A DNA stretch of 64,000 bases from the NCBI RefSeq assembly GCF_013409365.1, contig NZ_JACCBA010000001.1:8804001-8868000 (forward strand), in the 5' to 3' direction. Source of the DNA: Actinomadura luteofluorescens. Lineage in GTDB: Bacteria > Actinomycetota > Actinomycetes > Streptosporangiales > Streptosporangiaceae. The position numbers and the translations under genes are program-made. Shown here piece after piece: positions 47,248 to 57,632 of the stretch. Positions within the stretch are counted from its first letter, which is position 1; each line of letters opens with the position of its first letter. The notes beneath the pieces are model-generated. The model ran no database searches. It was not told where the DNA came from and saw only the letters and a list, made by a program, of their open reading frames with translations.

Positions 47248-48402
47248 ATGGAGATTCGCGCTCTCGCACCCGACGAGGTGGACGCCGTCCGTGACATCCG
47301 GGCCCGCGCCTTCGGGCCGCTGCCCGACGAGGTGTGGGCCCGCCGGTCCCGTCTCGCCCGGCAGGCGGCGGAGGCGGGGCGGCAGTTCGCCGGCTACGAC
47401 GGCGGCGCGGTCGTCGCCACGGGGGCCCTGCTCGACATGACGCAGTGGTGGCACGGGCGGGCGGTGTCCACGGCCGGGGTCGGCGCGGTCACGGTCGCCC
47501 CCGAGGAGCGCGGGCGCGGCCTCGGCCGCCGTCTGATGGGCGACCTGCTGGAGCGGTGCGCCGGTCTCGGTCACCCGCTCGCCATGCTCTACCCGGCCAC
47601 GACGCGGCTCTACCGGTCGCTCGGCTGGGAGCACGCGGGGGCCTGGCACCACGTCGACCTGTCCACCGAGGCTTTGCGCACGATCGCGGCCGAGCGGGTC
47701 CCCGTCCGCAGGGCCGGGCCCGGCGACGCCGCCGAGGTGGCCGCCGTGATCGCCCGCGCGCACCGGACGGCGCGCGACTGCGGTCCGGTCGGCTGGCCGG
47801 AGGCGAGATGGCGCGAGCACCTGGGCGCCCCGGACGGCTACCACTACCTGGCCGAGGACGGGTTCCTGTCCTACCGGTGGGCGGAGGGCAACGCCGGGCT
47901 GGAGGTCGCGCGGCTCGTCGCCTCCTCCGAGAGGACGCTGAGGGCGCTGTGGGCCATCGTCGGGTCCGGTTCGTCCACGGCCGAGTCGGTGCGGGCCTGC
48001 GTGTCGCCGATGGACCCGGTGCTGTGGCTGCCGCGCGAGCGCGAGCACGAGACCGTCCACCGCTCCCAGTGGATGCTCCGGGTCGTCGACGCGCCCGCGG
48101 CGATCGCGGCGCGCGGCTTTCCTGCCGGGGTCGCGGCCGGGGTCCCGCTGGAGATCGACGATCCGCAGCGTCCGGCGAACTCGGGCCGGTGGCACCTGGA
48201 GGTCAAGGACGGGGAGGGGCGGCTGGAGCGTTCCACCGCTACCGGCGCCGACGCCGTCCGCCTCGGCCCGCGCGGCCTGTCGGCGCTCTACTCCGGGATT
48301 CCGGAGTCGACGCTCCGCCGCGCCGGCCTGCTCCAGGGCGGGAACGCGGAGGCGCTCGCCGCGGCGTTCGCGGCCACGCCGTTCTCGCTGGATTACTTCT
48401 GA
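47248..48402 (+). CDS. Eis-like GNAT N-acetyltransferase
   Basis: 384-residue protein with tandem GNAT folds and a C-terminal sterol-carrier-like domain, the layout of the Eis (enhanced intracellular survival) family. The acetyl-CoA binding loop is [19 protein letters not shown] (R/QxxGxG/A), with [18 protein letters not shown] nearby. The protein ends in Phe (SLDYF), consistent with use of the C-terminal carboxylate as catalytic base. Eis homologues acetylate aminoglycosides and other amines; the substrate here is unknown. Confidence 0.88.
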   Translation: MEIRALAPDEVDAVRDIRARAFGPLPDEVWARRSRLARQAAEAGRQFAGYDGGAVVATGALLDMTQWWHGRAVSTAGVGAVTVAPEERGRGLGRRLMGDLLERCAGLGHPLAMLYPATTRLYRSLGWEHAGAWHHVDLSTEALRTIAAERVPVRRAGPGDAAEVAAVIARAHRTARDCGPVGWPEARWREHLGAPDGYHYLAEDGFLSYRWAEGNAGLEVARLVASSERTLRALWAIVGSGSSTAESVRACVSPMDPVLWLPREREHETVHRSQWMLRVVDAPAAIAARGFPAGVAAGVPLEIDDPQRPANSGRWHLEVKDGEGRLERSTATGADAVRLGPRGLSALYSGIPESTLRRAGLLQGGNAEALAAAFAATPFSLDYF

Positions 48403-48457
48403 CCGGCCACGCGGATTGATAGCGTTGGCGGCCGAACAAGTGATCGAAGGAGCGGCC

Positions 48458-49033
48458 GTGCGGGTGATGGGGGTGGACCCCGGGCTCACCCGGTGCGGGG
48501 TCGGGGTCGTCGAAGGCGCCCCGGGCAAGCGGCTGCACCTGGTGCACGTGTCGGTCGTGCGGACCGCCCCCGACGAGGACCACGCCCTGCGGCTGCTGGG
48601 CGTGGAGACCGGAATCGCGGCCGTCATGGACGAGCTGCGCCCCGACGCCGTCGCCGTCGAGCGCGTGTTCTCCCAGCACAACGTCCGGACCGTGATGGGC
48701 ACGGCCCAGGCCGCCGGGATCGCCATGCTGCTGGCCGCCCGGCGCGGCCTGCCCGTCGCGCTGCACACCCCCAGCGAGGCCAAGGCGGCCGTCACCGGGA
48801 ACGGCCGCGCCGACAAGGCGCAGGTGACCCGGATGGTGACCCGGCTGCTGTCCCTGGAGACCGCGCCGAAGCCCGCCGACGCCGCCGACGCGCTCGCCCT
48901 GGCCATCTGCCACGTGTGGCGCGGGGGAGCGCAGCAGCGGCTCGCGCACGCGCAGCGGTCGCGCATCGAGGAGGCGGCCAGGGCCGAACGGGAACGGCTC
49001 GCCGCCCGGAGCAGAGGAGGAAGCGTCCAGTGA
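48458..49033 (+). CDS. ruvC: Holliday junction endonuclease RuvC
   Basis: 191-residue RNase H-fold resolvase. Acidic catalytic residues are in [23 protein letters not shown] and [15 protein letters not shown]. Resolves Holliday junctions after RuvAB branch migration. GTG 48458 has AAGGAG 5 nt upstream; longer in-frame alternatives at 48416 are unlikely. The GTG start of ruvA overlaps its stop. Confidence 0.95.
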   Translation: MRVMGVDPGLTRCGVGVVEGAPGKRLHLVHVSVVRTAPDEDHALRLLGVETGIAAVMDELRPDAVAVERVFSQHNVRTVMGTAQAAGIAMLLAARRGLPVALHTPSEAKAAVTGNGRADKAQVTRMVTRLLSLETAPKPADAADALALAICHVWRGGAQQRLAHAQRSRIEEAARAERERLAARSRGGSVQ

Positions 49034-49638
49034 TCGCCTTCGTCAGCGGCCGGGTGGCCGCCGCGGGACCCGACGGGGCGGTGATCGACGTGCACGGCGT
49101 CGGCCTCTCGGTGCAGTGCACCCCCGCCACGCTGGCCGGCCTGCGGGTCGGGGAGCAGGCGCGGGTGCCGACCTCCCTCGTCGTCCGCGAGGACTCCCTC
49201 ACCCTGTTCGGGTTCGCCGACGACGACGAGCGCACCGTCTTCGAGCTGCTCCAGACCGCGAGCGGCGTCGGGCCCCGCCTCGCCCTGGCGATGCTGGCGG
49301 TCCACTCGCCGAACGCTCTGCGCCGCGCCGTGTCCACCGAGGACGTGACCGCGCTCACCAAGGTGCCCGGCATCGGCAAGAAGGGCGCGCAGCGCATCGT
49401 CCTGGAACTGCGGGACCGCCTCGGCGGCCCTGCCGGCGACGACGGCGGCGACCTGCGCGCGCCCGCTCGCGCCGAGCCGTGGCGCGACCAGGTGCAGATG
49501 GGCCTGGTCAACCTCGGCTGGTCGGCCAGGGACGCCGACGCCGCCGTGGACGCCGTCGCGGCCGAGCTCGACGGCGGCGAGGCGCCCCCGGTCGCGGCGC
49601 TGCTGAGGTCGGCCCTGAAGAAGCTCAGCAAGCCATGA
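49030..49638 (+). CDS. ruvA: Holliday junction helicase subunit RuvA
   Basis: 202-residue RuvA: an OB fold ([22 protein letters not shown]), two helix-hairpin-helix motifs ([17 protein letters not shown] and [19 protein letters not shown]), and domain III for RuvB contact. It binds the junction as a tetramer. GTG overlaps the ruvC stop and its stop overlaps ruvB (ATGA), giving the usual ruvCAB operon. Confidence 0.96.
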   Translation: MIAFVSGRVAAAGPDGAVIDVHGVGLSVQCTPATLAGLRVGEQARVPTSLVVREDSLTLFGFADDDERTVFELLQTASGVGPRLALAMLAVHSPNALRRAVSTEDVTALTKVPGIGKKGAQRIVLELRDRLGGPAGDDGGDLRAPARAEPWRDQVQMGLVNLGWSARDADAAVDAVAAELDGGEAPPVAALLRSALKKLSKP

Positions 49639-50744
49639 CGGAGCCGGGGGAGGCGCGGGGAGCCGGGATGAGCGAGACCGACGAGACGGAGCGGCTGGTG
49701 TCCGCGGACGCCGGCGGGACCGAGGAGCAGCAGATCGAGGCCGCGCTGCGGCCGAAGAAGCTGGACGACTTCGTCGGGCAGGAGCGGGTCCGCGAGCAGC
49801 TCTCGCTGGTGCTGCACGGCGCGCTCGGACGCGGCCGGACCCCCGACCACGTCCTGCTGTCGGGCGGGCCCGGGCTCGGCAAGACCACCCTCGCCATGAT
49901 CATCGCGGCGGAGCTGGGGCAGCCGCTGCGGATCTCCTCGGGGCCGGCGATCGAGCGGGCCGGCGACCTCGCGGCCGTGCTGTCGACCCTCGCCGAAGGC
50001 GAGGTGCTGTTCCTGGACGAGATCCACCGGCTGGCGCGGCCCGCCGAGGAGATGCTCTACATGGCGATGGAGGACTTCCGCGTCGACGTCGTCGTGGGCA
50101 AGGGCCCCGGGGCGACGGCGATCCCGCTGGACATCGCCCCGTTCACGCTGGTGGGCGCCACCACGCGGGCGGGGATGCTGCCCGGCCCGCTGCGCGACCG
50201 CTTCGGCTTCGTCGCGCACATGGACTTCTACGAGCCCGCCGAACTGGAGATCATCGTCCGCCGGTCCGCCCGGCTGCTGGACGTGGAGATCTCCGACGAC
50301 GCCGCCGCCGAGGTCGCCGGGCGCTCGCGCGGCACGCCCCGGATCGCCAACCGGCTGCTGCGCCGCGTCCGCGACTACGCCGAGGTGCGCGCCGACGGTG
50401 TGATCACGCGGGAATCGGCCCGCGCCGCCCTGGCGTTGTACGAGGTGGACGAACGGGGCCTTGACCGGCTCGACCGTTCCGTCCTGGAGTCGCTGATGCG
50501 CAAGTTCGGCGGCGGGCCGGTGGGCCTGTCGACGCTGGCCGTGTCGGTGGGGGAGGAGCCCGAGACCGTCGAGGTCGTCGCGGAGCCGTTCCTCGTCCGG
50601 CAGGGTCTGCTCGCCAGGACGCCGCGCGGAAGGGTCGCCACGGCCGCCGCGTGGGCGCACCTGGGGCTTCCCCAGCCGCCGACGGCGCCGATGGCGGGCA
50701 CCCTGTTCGACCTGGACCGGGACGCCGGCCGGACGGAAGAGTGA
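49635..50744 (+). CDS. ruvB: Holliday junction helicase ATPase RuvB
   Basis: 369-residue AAA+ motor. Walker [10 protein letters not shown], Walker [10 protein letters not shown], sensor 1 [19 protein letters not shown], sensor 2 Arg in [16 protein letters not shown]. Drives branch migration with RuvA. ATG 49635 overlaps the ruvA stop; ATG 49668 is a possible shorter start. The 30-residue N-terminal extension is somewhat long for the family. Confidence 0.97.
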   Translation: MTEPGEARGAGMSETDETERLVSADAGGTEEQQIEAALRPKKLDDFVGQERVREQLSLVLHGALGRGRTPDHVLLSGGPGLGKTTLAMIIAAELGQPLRISSGPAIERAGDLAAVLSTLAEGEVLFLDEIHRLARPAEEMLYMAMEDFRVDVVVGKGPGATAIPLDIAPFTLVGATTRAGMLPGPLRDRFGFVAHMDFYEPAELEIIVRRSARLLDVEISDDAAAEVAGRSRGTPRIANRLLRRVRDYAEVRADGVITRESARAALALYEVDERGLDRLDRSVLESLMRKFGGGPVGLSTLAVSVGEEPETVEVVAEPFLVRQGLLARTPRGRVATAAAWAHLGLPQPPTAPMAGTLFDLDRDAGRTEE

Positions 50745-50919
50745 TCATCTGATAACGGGTTGGGAACTTCCCGGCGTCGTCGATCGTCGCCTCGTTGCCG
50801 GGGTCTCGCGTACTCTCTAGACTCCGGGACTTGGTTCACCGTCTCCAGCCGGCGGTCCCGTTGCACGTGACCGGTCTGGTCACAGGCTGGGCAATCGACA
50901 TCGGAAGGATGCCCCAGTA

Positions 50920-51429
50920 ATGGGCAGCGACATTATTCTCGCGGCGGGCTCGGGTGGTAGCGGGTCCTTCAATCTGCTCCTGCTTCTCGCCGTGCCTCTG
51001 GTCTTCTACTTCCTGCTCATCCGGCCGCAGAGCAAGCGCCGCAAAGAGCAGATGCAGATGCAGAACGCCATGGAGCCGGGCGCCCGCGTCCTGACGACCA
51101 GCGGTATCCGCGCGACCGTCGTGTCGGTCGACGACGACGGAATCGTGCTGGAGATCGCCGACGGCGTCGAGGTCCGGTTCGTCAAGCAGGCCGTCATGCA
51201 GGTCCTCAAGGACGACGACCCCGAGGAGCTCGACGACGAGCACGACGAGGACGCCGAGGACGAGGACGGCGACCGCGTCGACCTGTCCAAGGACGGCTCC
51301 GAGGTCGACCTGTCCAAGGACGGCGACGACGAGGCCGCGCCCGCCGCGGACGTTGCGGGCGAGGACGGCGAGCCCGAGTCCAAGCCGAAGGGGAAGGCGA
51401 AGGTCGAGGCGGGCGACAAGCCCGCCTGA
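50920..51429 (+). CDS. yajC: Preprotein translocase subunit YajC
   Basis: 169-residue YajC with one transmembrane helix (about residues 18-35: LLLLLAVPLVFYFLLIRPQSKRRKE) and the YajC beta domain. The C-terminal third is an acidic Asp/Glu/Lys-rich tail with repeated VDLSKDG units, longer than in E. coli YajC. It is a subunit of the SecDF-YajC complex. GGAAGGA precedes the ATG. A 175-nt gap (50745-50919) before it holds no gene and only a weak TACTCT -10 candidate (50811-50816). Confidence 0.92.
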   Translation: MGSDIILAAGSGGSGSFNLLLLLAVPLVFYFLLIRPQSKRRKEQMQMQNAMEPGARVLTTSGIRATVVSVDDDGIVLEIADGVEVRFVKQAVMQVLKDDDPEELDDEHDEDAEDEDGDRVDLSKDGSEVDLSKDGDDEAAPAADVAGEDGEPESKPKGKAKVEAGDKPA

Positions 51430-51471
51430 CCCCTCTCACGGCGACGATTACGACGGGAAGTACGACGACAA

Positions 51472-53280
51472 GTGGCTCCGCCCAAGAATGCTCCCAAGCC
51501 CGGGCGCACGCTCCTCGCGCTCTTCGCGATCATGGTGGTCATGGCCGGTCTGGCGGTCTGGCAGGGGCAGACGAAGCCCAAGCTGGGCCTGGACCTCGCC
51601 GGCGGGACGACCGTGACGCTCACGGCCAAGACCGCGAACGGCAAGAATCCCCCGGCCGACCAGATGAACCAGGCCGTCAAGATCATGACGAAGCGCGTCA
51701 ACGGTCTGGGGGTCTCCGACGCCGAGGTCGCCAAGCAGGGCAGCAACAACATCGTGGTGAACGTCCCCGGTGAGGGGCAGGGCCGCGTCGTCAACCTGAT
51801 CGGGACGACGGCCAAGCTGCAGTTCCGCCAGGTGTTCGCGGTCGCCGACGGGAAGCCGTCGAGCGGGGCGGCGCCCGTCCCGTCCTCCAGCCCGACGAAG
51901 GGCACGGGGGAGAAGAAGGACGGGGGCAAGAGCCCGTCGCCGTCCGCGTCGGCCTCCCCCTCGGGTGGCGCGTCGCCGTCGGCGTCGTCCACCCCGCGCG
52001 GCCGGGCCGTGTCGGGGGCGCTGGCGGCCCCGACGCCCAAGCCGTCCGGTTCCTCCGCCGCGTCGCCCGCGCCGTCGGCGTCGTCGCCGCTGGGCCAGCC
52101 GTCCGGGCAGCCCGCGGCCCCCGCGCAGGACTACCCGGGCGTCACCGACAAGGCCGTGATCAGCCAGTTCGAGGCGCTGAACTGCTACAGCGGCGACCGG
52201 CGGGCCCCGGGCTCCAACGACCCGAACCGCAAGTTCGTCGCCGCCTGCGACCAGGACGAGGAGAGCGGCCAGGCCGCCAAGTACATCCTCGGCCCGGTCC
52301 GGGTGCTGGGCGAGAACGTCTCCTCGGCGAGCGCGATGCCGCCGAACGCCCAGCAGGGCCAGGCCAGCTGGTCGGTCTCGCTGAAGTTCGACGGCACGGG
52401 CGCCCGCCAGTTCGGCGAGGTCACCACCGCCGCGTCCCAGGCCTACCAGCAGAACCCGTCCTCCCCGCAGGCGCAGGTCGCGATCGTCCTCGACGGGCAG
52501 GTCGTCTCCGCGCCGAGCATCCGCGAGGGCGCCATCACGGGCGGCACGGCCAGCATCGACGGCCCGCCCGACAGCTTCAACCAGCAGTACGCCACCGACC
52601 TCGCCAACGTGCTCAAGTACGGGGCGCTGCCGCTGGAGTTCAAGCAGAGCTCCATCGACGAGGTGTCGTCCACGCTCGGCTCCGACCAGCTGACCGGCGG
52701 GCTGATCGCCGGCGCGATCGGGCTCGGCCTGGTGGTGCTCTACTGCCTGTTCTACTACCGGGGCCTCGGCCTGGTGGCGGTGTCCAGCCTGGTCGTGGCG
52801 TCGGTCATCACCTACGAGGCGGTGGTGATCCTCGGTGAGGGGATGGGCTTCCGGCTCTCCCTGCCGCACATCATCGGCCTGATCGTGTCCATCGGCATCA
52901 CCGCCGACTCGTTCATCGTCTACTTCGAGCGGCTGAGGGACGAGCTGCGGGCCGGGCGCAAGCTGCGCTCGTCGGTGGAGAACGCCTGGAAGCGGGCGCG
53001 GCGCACCATCCTCGTCGCCGACGCCGTCACCTTCCTCGCGGCGCTGGTGCTGTACTTCCTCGCGGTCGGCGGCGTGGCAGGGTTCGCGTTCGCCATGGGC
53101 CTCACGACGCTCATCGACGTCATCGTGGTGTTCTTCTTCACCAAGCCGTTGGTCGCGCTGCTGGCGCGCACGAACTTCTTCGGGCGCGGGCATCCGATGT
53201 CCGGCCTCGATCCGAGGCGCCTGCACAAGGCGCAGGACACCTCCGCCCCAGCCGCCCGCACGACGAGCCAGGAGGCCTGA
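51472..53280 (+). CDS. secD: Protein translocase subunit SecD
   Basis: 602-residue SecD with an N-terminal helix, a large P1 domain (LGLDLAGGTTVTL, MTKRVNGLGV), and the RND-type membrane domain (GLIAGAIGLGLVVLYCLFYYRG, TADSFIVYFERLRDELRAGR). A Ser/Pro/Ala/Gly-rich insertion of about 80 residues (roughly 140-225) interrupts P1. With SecF it uses the proton gradient to pull proteins through SecYEG. GTG 51472 lacks a clear ribosome site, suggesting coupling to yajC. Ends 2 nt before secF. Confidence 0.95.
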   Translation: MAPPKNAPKPGRTLLALFAIMVVMAGLAVWQGQTKPKLGLDLAGGTTVTLTAKTANGKNPPADQMNQAVKIMTKRVNGLGVSDAEVAKQGSNNIVVNVPGEGQGRVVNLIGTTAKLQFRQVFAVADGKPSSGAAPVPSSSPTKGTGEKKDGGKSPSPSASASPSGGASPSASSTPRGRAVSGALAAPTPKPSGSSAASPAPSASSPLGQPSGQPAAPAQDYPGVTDKAVISQFEALNCYSGDRRAPGSNDPNRKFVAACDQDEESGQAAKYILGPVRVLGENVSSASAMPPNAQQGQASWSVSLKFDGTGARQFGEVTTAASQAYQQNPSSPQAQVAIVLDGQVVSAPSIREGAITGGTASIDGPPDSFNQQYATDLANVLKYGALPLEFKQSSIDEVSSTLGSDQLTGGLIAGAIGLGLVVLYCLFYYRGLGLVAVSSLVVASVITYEAVVILGEGMGFRLSLPHIIGLIVSIGITADSFIVYFERLRDELRAGRKLRSSVENAWKRARRTILVADAVTFLAALVLYFLAVGGVAGFAFAMGLTTLIDVIVVFFFTKPLVALLARTNFFGRGHPMSGLDPRRLHKAQDTSAPAARTTSQEA

Positions 53281-53282
53281 GC

Positions 53283-54452
53283 ATGGGAACGCGTGCGGCC
53301 ATCTCCCGGATCTACCGGGGCGAGATCAGCGCGGACATCGTCGGCCGGCCGAAGATCTGGTACACGATCTCCGGGCTGCTGCTGGCGCTGTCGATCGCGG
53401 GCCTGCTGGTGCAGGGCCTCAACTTCGGCGTGGAGTTCAAGGGCGGCTCCGTCTTCACCTTCAAGGCGCCGAGCGCGTCGATCGAGCAGGTGCGCAGCGC
53501 CGTCGGCGACGGCGGCGCCCACCAGGTGATCGTGCAGAAGGCGGGCGGCGACTGGCGGGTCACGACCGAGAGCCTGTCCTCCGACCGGGTCACCGAGGTC
53601 AAGACGAGCGTCTCCAAGGAGCTGACCGTCCCGGCCGACAAGGTCAGCACCCAGGTCGTCGGCGCCTCGTGGGGCGGTGAGATCCAGAAGAAGGCGTGGC
53701 AGGCGCTGCTCGTCTTCATGATCTTGATCATCGCCTACCTGTCGGTGGCGTTCGAGTGGCGGATGGCCGTGGCCGCGGTGGTCGCGCTCGTCCACGACCT
53801 GGTGATCACGGCGGGCATCTACGCCTGGTCGGGCTTCGAGGTGACCCCGGCCACGCTGCTCGGCTTCCTGACGATCCTCGGCTACTCGCTGTACGACGCG
53901 GTCGTCGTCTTCGACATGATCAAGGAGGTTACCAAGCCGCTCGGCCCGACCTCCAGGACGACCTACAGCGAGGCTGCCAACCAGGCGCTCAGCAGCACCC
54001 TGGTCCGCTCGCTGAACACCTCCCTGGTGGCGATCCTGCCCGTCGGCGCGATCCTGTTCATCGGGACGACGCTGTTCGGCGCCGGCACGCTGAAGGACCT
54101 GTCGCTCGCCCTGTTCGTCGGCATGATCGTCGGCACCTACTCCTCGATCTGCGTGGCGACGCCGCTGCTCGTCCAGTTCAAGGAGCGCGAGCCGAAGTAC
54201 AAGCAGATCCGGGAGAACATCGCCCGGCGCGAGCAGAGCACCAAGCGCGCGGCCAAGACCAAGGTCAAGGCCGGAGCCGGCGCCTCCGCCGCCTCGGCGG
54301 AGGACGCCCCGTCCGACGACGACGCCGGCGAGCGCGCCGACCAGGACGTTTCCGACGTCCGCAGCACGGTCACCGTGCGGAAGGTCGTGCAGAGCGGGTC
54401 GCGGCAGCAGCCGAAGCGCGGGTCGCGGCAGCAGCGCCGCGGCGGCAAGTAG
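53283..54452 (+). CDS. secF: Protein translocase subunit SecF
   Basis: 389-residue SecF: P4 domain with LNFGVEFKGGSVFTF, six helices with RMAVAAVVALVHDLVITAGIYAW and DAVVVFDMIKEV, plus a long basic/acidic low-complexity C-terminal tail (KKRAAKTKVKAGAG type) ending in RGSRQQRRGGK. Partner of SecD. The extended tail is typical of actinobacterial SecF. Confidence 0.96.
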   Translation: MGTRAAISRIYRGEISADIVGRPKIWYTISGLLLALSIAGLLVQGLNFGVEFKGGSVFTFKAPSASIEQVRSAVGDGGAHQVIVQKAGGDWRVTTESLSSDRVTEVKTSVSKELTVPADKVSTQVVGASWGGEIQKKAWQALLVFMILIIAYLSVAFEWRMAVAAVVALVHDLVITAGIYAWSGFEVTPATLLGFLTILGYSLYDAVVVFDMIKEVTKPLGPTSRTTYSEAANQALSSTLVRSLNTSLVAILPVGAILFIGTTLFGAGTLKDLSLALFVGMIVGTYSSICVATPLLVQFKEREPKYKQIRENIARREQSTKRAAKTKVKAGAGASAASAEDAPSDDDAGERADQDVSDVRSTVTVRKVVQSGSRQQPKRGSRQQRRGGK

Positions 54453-54464
54453 GGCGGGGACGGA

Positions 54465-54989
54465 GTGGACCTCGGCAAGCTGATCCAGGAGCGGATCCGC
54501 GACATCCCCGACTATCCCAAGCAGGGGGTGATGTTCAAGGACATCACCCCTCTGCTGGCCGACCATGTGGCGTTCGCCGGGGTGGTCGACGCGGTGGTCA
54601 ACCACCACGGCCGCGGCACCATCGACAAGATCGTCGGTATCGAGGCCCGCGGATTCATCCTCGCCGCGCCCGTCGCCTACCACTTCGGGGCGGGCTTCGT
54701 CCCGGTGCGCAAGAAGGGGAAACTGCCCTCGGCGACGGACGCGGAGACCTATGATCTCGAGTACGGGAGCGAGACGATCGAGATCCATCTCGACGCCTTC
54801 GAACCCGGCGACCGGGTACTGATCGTCGACGACGTCCTGGCCACCGGAGGCACGGCCAGGGCCACCGCCGAACTCGTACGGCGGGGCGGCGGCGAGGTCG
54901 TCGGACTGTCGGTCCTCCTTGAGCTGTCGTTCCTGCACGGACGCGACAAGCTGGGGAATCTGGACGTTCATTCCCTGGTTACGGTCTAG
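54465..54989 (+). CDS. apt: Adenine phosphoribosyltransferase
   Basis: 174-residue PRTase: PRPP-binding motif VLIVDDVLATGGTA, GIEARGFILAAPVAYHFGAGFVPVRK at the purine site. Salvages adenine to AMP. It sits between secF (12-nt gap) and relA, the canonical actinobacterial order secD-secF-apt-relA. GTG start with GGGGACGGA upstream. Confidence 0.97.
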   Translation: MDLGKLIQERIRDIPDYPKQGVMFKDITPLLADHVAFAGVVDAVVNHHGRGTIDKIVGIEARGFILAAPVAYHFGAGFVPVRKKGKLPSATDAETYDLEYGSETIEIHLDAFEPGDRVLIVDDVLATGGTARATAELVRRGGGEVVGLSVLLELSFLHGRDKLGNLDVHSLVTV

Positions 54990-55093
54990 TACGAAATAGG
55001 GCCGGATACACTGACGCCATCAGGGTCCGGGTGGGAACGGGCGCGGCCCGCGCGACGGCGGGTGCGGCGCCCGGGGTGGACTAGGGAGGCTGG

Positions 55094-57577
55094 GTGCCAG
55101 GTGAGGTGGTATCGACAGACGCGGTGAACACCGCCGCCGAGCAACGGCGCGCGCCACCACCGCCCGACGTCCGGCCGCCCGAGCCCGACGAGCCCGCCGC
55201 GCGGACGCCCGCGTCCGCCCCGCCCGTCCAGCCCTCGTCGAGATCCGATGCCCCCCCTGCTCCAGGCCCTGGCGCCACCCCGGACGGCGATGACGCGTCC
55301 GGGTCCGCCGTCCCGTCCAGGCCCACGCCGGCCACGATCCCGCCGTCCGCCGCCCGGGTGCGCCGTAGGCTCGCCAGGTTGGGCGCCCAGCGCGGCCCCG
55401 CTATGAACCCGGTACTCGAACCACTGATCAAGACGGTCCGCAACACGCATCCGAAGGCGGACCTCCGGCTCATCGAGCGCGCCTACGACGTGGCCGCGCA
55501 CTACCACCGGCACCAGAAGCGCAAGAGCGGCGACCCGTACATCACCCATCCGCTCGCGGTCGCCACCATCCTCGCCGAGCTCGGCATGAACACCGAGACG
55601 CTCTGCGCGGCGCTGCTGCACGACACCGTCGAGGACACCCCCTACACCCTCGACCAGCTCAGCGCCGAGTTCGGCGACGAGATCGCCGCCCTGGTCGACG
55701 GCGTCACCAAGCTCGACAAGGTCAAGTACGGGGAGGCCGCGGAGGCCGAGACCGTCCGCAAGATGGTCGTGGCGATGTCCCGCGACATCCGCGTCCTGGT
55801 GATCAAGCTCGGCGACCGGCTGCACAACATGCGCACGCTGCGCTACATGCCGCGGCACAAGCAGGAGAAGAAGGCCCGCGAGACCCTGGAGGTGTTCGCG
55901 CCGCTCGCGCACCGCCTCGGGATGAACACGCTCAAGTGGGAGCTGGAGGACCTCGCGTTCGCCACGCTGTACCCCAAGCGGTTCGACGAGATCGCCCGCC
56001 TGGTGTCCGAGCGCGCCCCGCGCCGCGACGTCTACCTGCAGGAAGTGATCGAGAACGTCTCCACCGACCTGCGCGAGGCCCGGATCAAGGCCACCGTGAC
56101 GGGCCGGCCGAAGCACTACTACTCGATCTATCAGAAGATGATCGCGCGGGACGTCAGCTTCGACGACATCTACGACCTGGTCGGCATCCGGGTCCTCGTC
56201 GACAGCGTCCGCGACTGCTACGCCGCCCTCGGCTCGATCCACGCGCGATGGAACCCGGTCCCCGGCCGGTTCAAGGACTACATCGCGATGCCGAAGTTCA
56301 ACATGTACCAGTCGCTGCACACGACGGTGATCGGCCCGGAGGGCAAGCCCGTCGAGCTGCAGATCCGCACCTGGGGCATGCACCGCCGCGCCGAGTACGG
56401 CGTCGCCGCGCACTGGAAGTACAAGGAGGAGACGGTCGGCGGCCGCAAGGCCGGTGACATGCAGTGGCTGCGCCAGCTCCTCGACTGGCAGAAGGAGACC
56501 GCCGACCCGGCCGAGTTCCTGGAGTCGCTGCGCTTCGACCTGTCGGTCTCCGAGGTGTTCGTGTTCACGCCCAAGGGCGACGTGATCGCGCTGCCGCAGG
56601 GCGCCACCCCCGTCGACTTCGCGTACGCGATCCACACCGAGGTCGGGCACCGATGTATCGGCGCCCGTGTCAACGGCCGTCTCGTCCCCCTCGAATCGAC
56701 CCTCGACAACGGCGACACCGTCGAGGTCTTCACCTCCAAGTCGCAGGACGCGGGCCCGAGCCGCGACTGGCTCGGCTTCGTCAAGAGCGCCCGCGCCCGC
56801 AACAAGATCAAGCACTGGTTCTCCAAGGAGCGCCGCGACACCGCGATCGAGTCCGGCAAGGACGCCATCGCCCGCGCGATGCGCAAGCAGAACATGCCGC
56901 TGCAGCGGATGATGTCCGGTGAGGCCCTCCTCGCCCTCGCCCGCGACATGCGCTACCCGGACGTGTCGTCCCTGTACGCGGCCGTGGGCGAGAGCCAGGT
57001 CTCCGCGCAGCACGTCGTGCAGCGCCTGGTCGACGCCCTCGGCGGCGTGGAGAGCGCCGAAGAGGACCTCGCCGAGATCGCGCTGCCGACGCGCCGCAAG
57101 CGCAGCCGTCCCGCCGGCGATCCGGGCGTCGTCGTCGCCGACGACCCGGACGTGTGGGTCCGGCTGTCGCGCTGCTGCACCCCGGTGCCCGGCGACGACA
57201 TCGTCGGCTTCGTGACCCGCGGCCACGGCGTCTCCGTCCACCGCTCCGACTGCGCGAACGTCGAGAGCCTGCGGTCGCAGCCCGACCGCCTGATCGACGT
57301 CAAGTGGTCCCCGGGCGAGGACTCGGTGTTCCTCGTCGCGATCCAGGTGGAGGCGCTCGACCGGCCCCGCCTGCTGTCGGACGTGACCCGCGTCCTGTCC
57401 GACCAGCACGTCAACATCCTGTCGGCGTCGGTCACCACGACCCGCGACCGCGTCGCCGTCAGCCGCTTCACCTTCGAGATGGGCGACCCGAAGCATCTCG
57501 GCCACGTGTTGAAGGCCGTCCGCTCCATCGACGGCGTCTACGACGTCTACCGGGTGACCAGCGGCGCCACCAAGTAG
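55094..57577 (+). CDS. relA: Bifunctional (p)ppGpp synthetase/hydrolase RelA
   Basis: 827-residue long RSH protein. After a 105-residue Pro/Ala-rich N-terminal extension come the HD hydrolase domain ([10 protein letters not shown]; His176/Asp177), the synthetase domain ([10 protein letters not shown] and [21 protein letters not shown]), a TGS domain ([28 protein letters not shown]), a zinc-finger-like part with CC in [16 protein letters not shown], and an ACT domain. Makes and degrades (p)ppGpp. GTG 55094 follows AGGGAGG; the extension is longer than in mycobacterial Rel, and an internal start near Met104 is an alternative. Confidence 0.97.
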   Translation: MPGEVVSTDAVNTAAEQRRAPPPPDVRPPEPDEPAARTPASAPPVQPSSRSDAPPAPGPGATPDGDDASGSAVPSRPTPATIPPSAARVRRRLARLGAQRGPAMNPVLEPLIKTVRNTHPKADLRLIERAYDVAAHYHRHQKRKSGDPYITHPLAVATILAELGMNTETLCAALLHDTVEDTPYTLDQLSAEFGDEIAALVDGVTKLDKVKYGEAAEAETVRKMVVAMSRDIRVLVIKLGDRLHNMRTLRYMPRHKQEKKARETLEVFAPLAHRLGMNTLKWELEDLAFATLYPKRFDEIARLVSERAPRRDVYLQEVIENVSTDLREARIKATVTGRPKHYYSIYQKMIARDVSFDDIYDLVGIRVLVDSVRDCYAALGSIHARWNPVPGRFKDYIAMPKFNMYQSLHTTVIGPEGKPVELQIRTWGMHRRAEYGVAAHWKYKEETVGGRKAGDMQWLRQLLDWQKETADPAEFLESLRFDLSVSEVFVFTPKGDVIALPQGATPVDFAYAIHTEVGHRCIGARVNGRLVPLESTLDNGDTVEVFTSKSQDAGPSRDWLGFVKSARARNKIKHWFSKERRDTAIESGKDAIARAMRKQNMPLQRMMSGEALLALARDMRYPDVSSLYAAVGESQVSAQHVVQRLVDALGGVESAEEDLAEIALPTRRKRSRPAGDPGVVVADDPDVWVRLSRCCTPVPGDDIVGFVTRGHGVSVHRSDCANVESLRSQPDRLIDVKWSPGEDSVFLVAIQVEALDRPRLLSDVTRVLSDQHVNILSASVTTTRDRVAVSRFTFEMGDPKHLGHVLKAVRSIDGVYDVYRVTSGATK

Positions 57578-57580
57578 AGG

Positions 57581-57632
57581 CCCGTACACGCGAAGGGGCG
57601 GCCGCGCCTGCGGCCGCCCCTTCGCGTACGGG
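57581..57632. terminator. Strong bidirectional terminator between relA and aspS
   Basis: Perfect 17-bp stem (57589-57605 with 57610-57626) and a 4-nt GCCT loop, flanked by an outer CCCGTA/TACGGG pairing (57581-57586 with 57627-57632) with a 2-nt bulge. It fills the whole gap between the convergent relA and aspS genes, starting 3 nt after one stop and ending directly at the other. Confidence 0.8.

Noticed and set aside
48792..50660. Very long open frames opposite ruvCAB and many other genes
   Set aside because: Long antisense frames are expected in high-GC DNA; their translations are Arg/Pro/Gly/Ala-rich without domains, while the opposite strand encodes recognised proteins.
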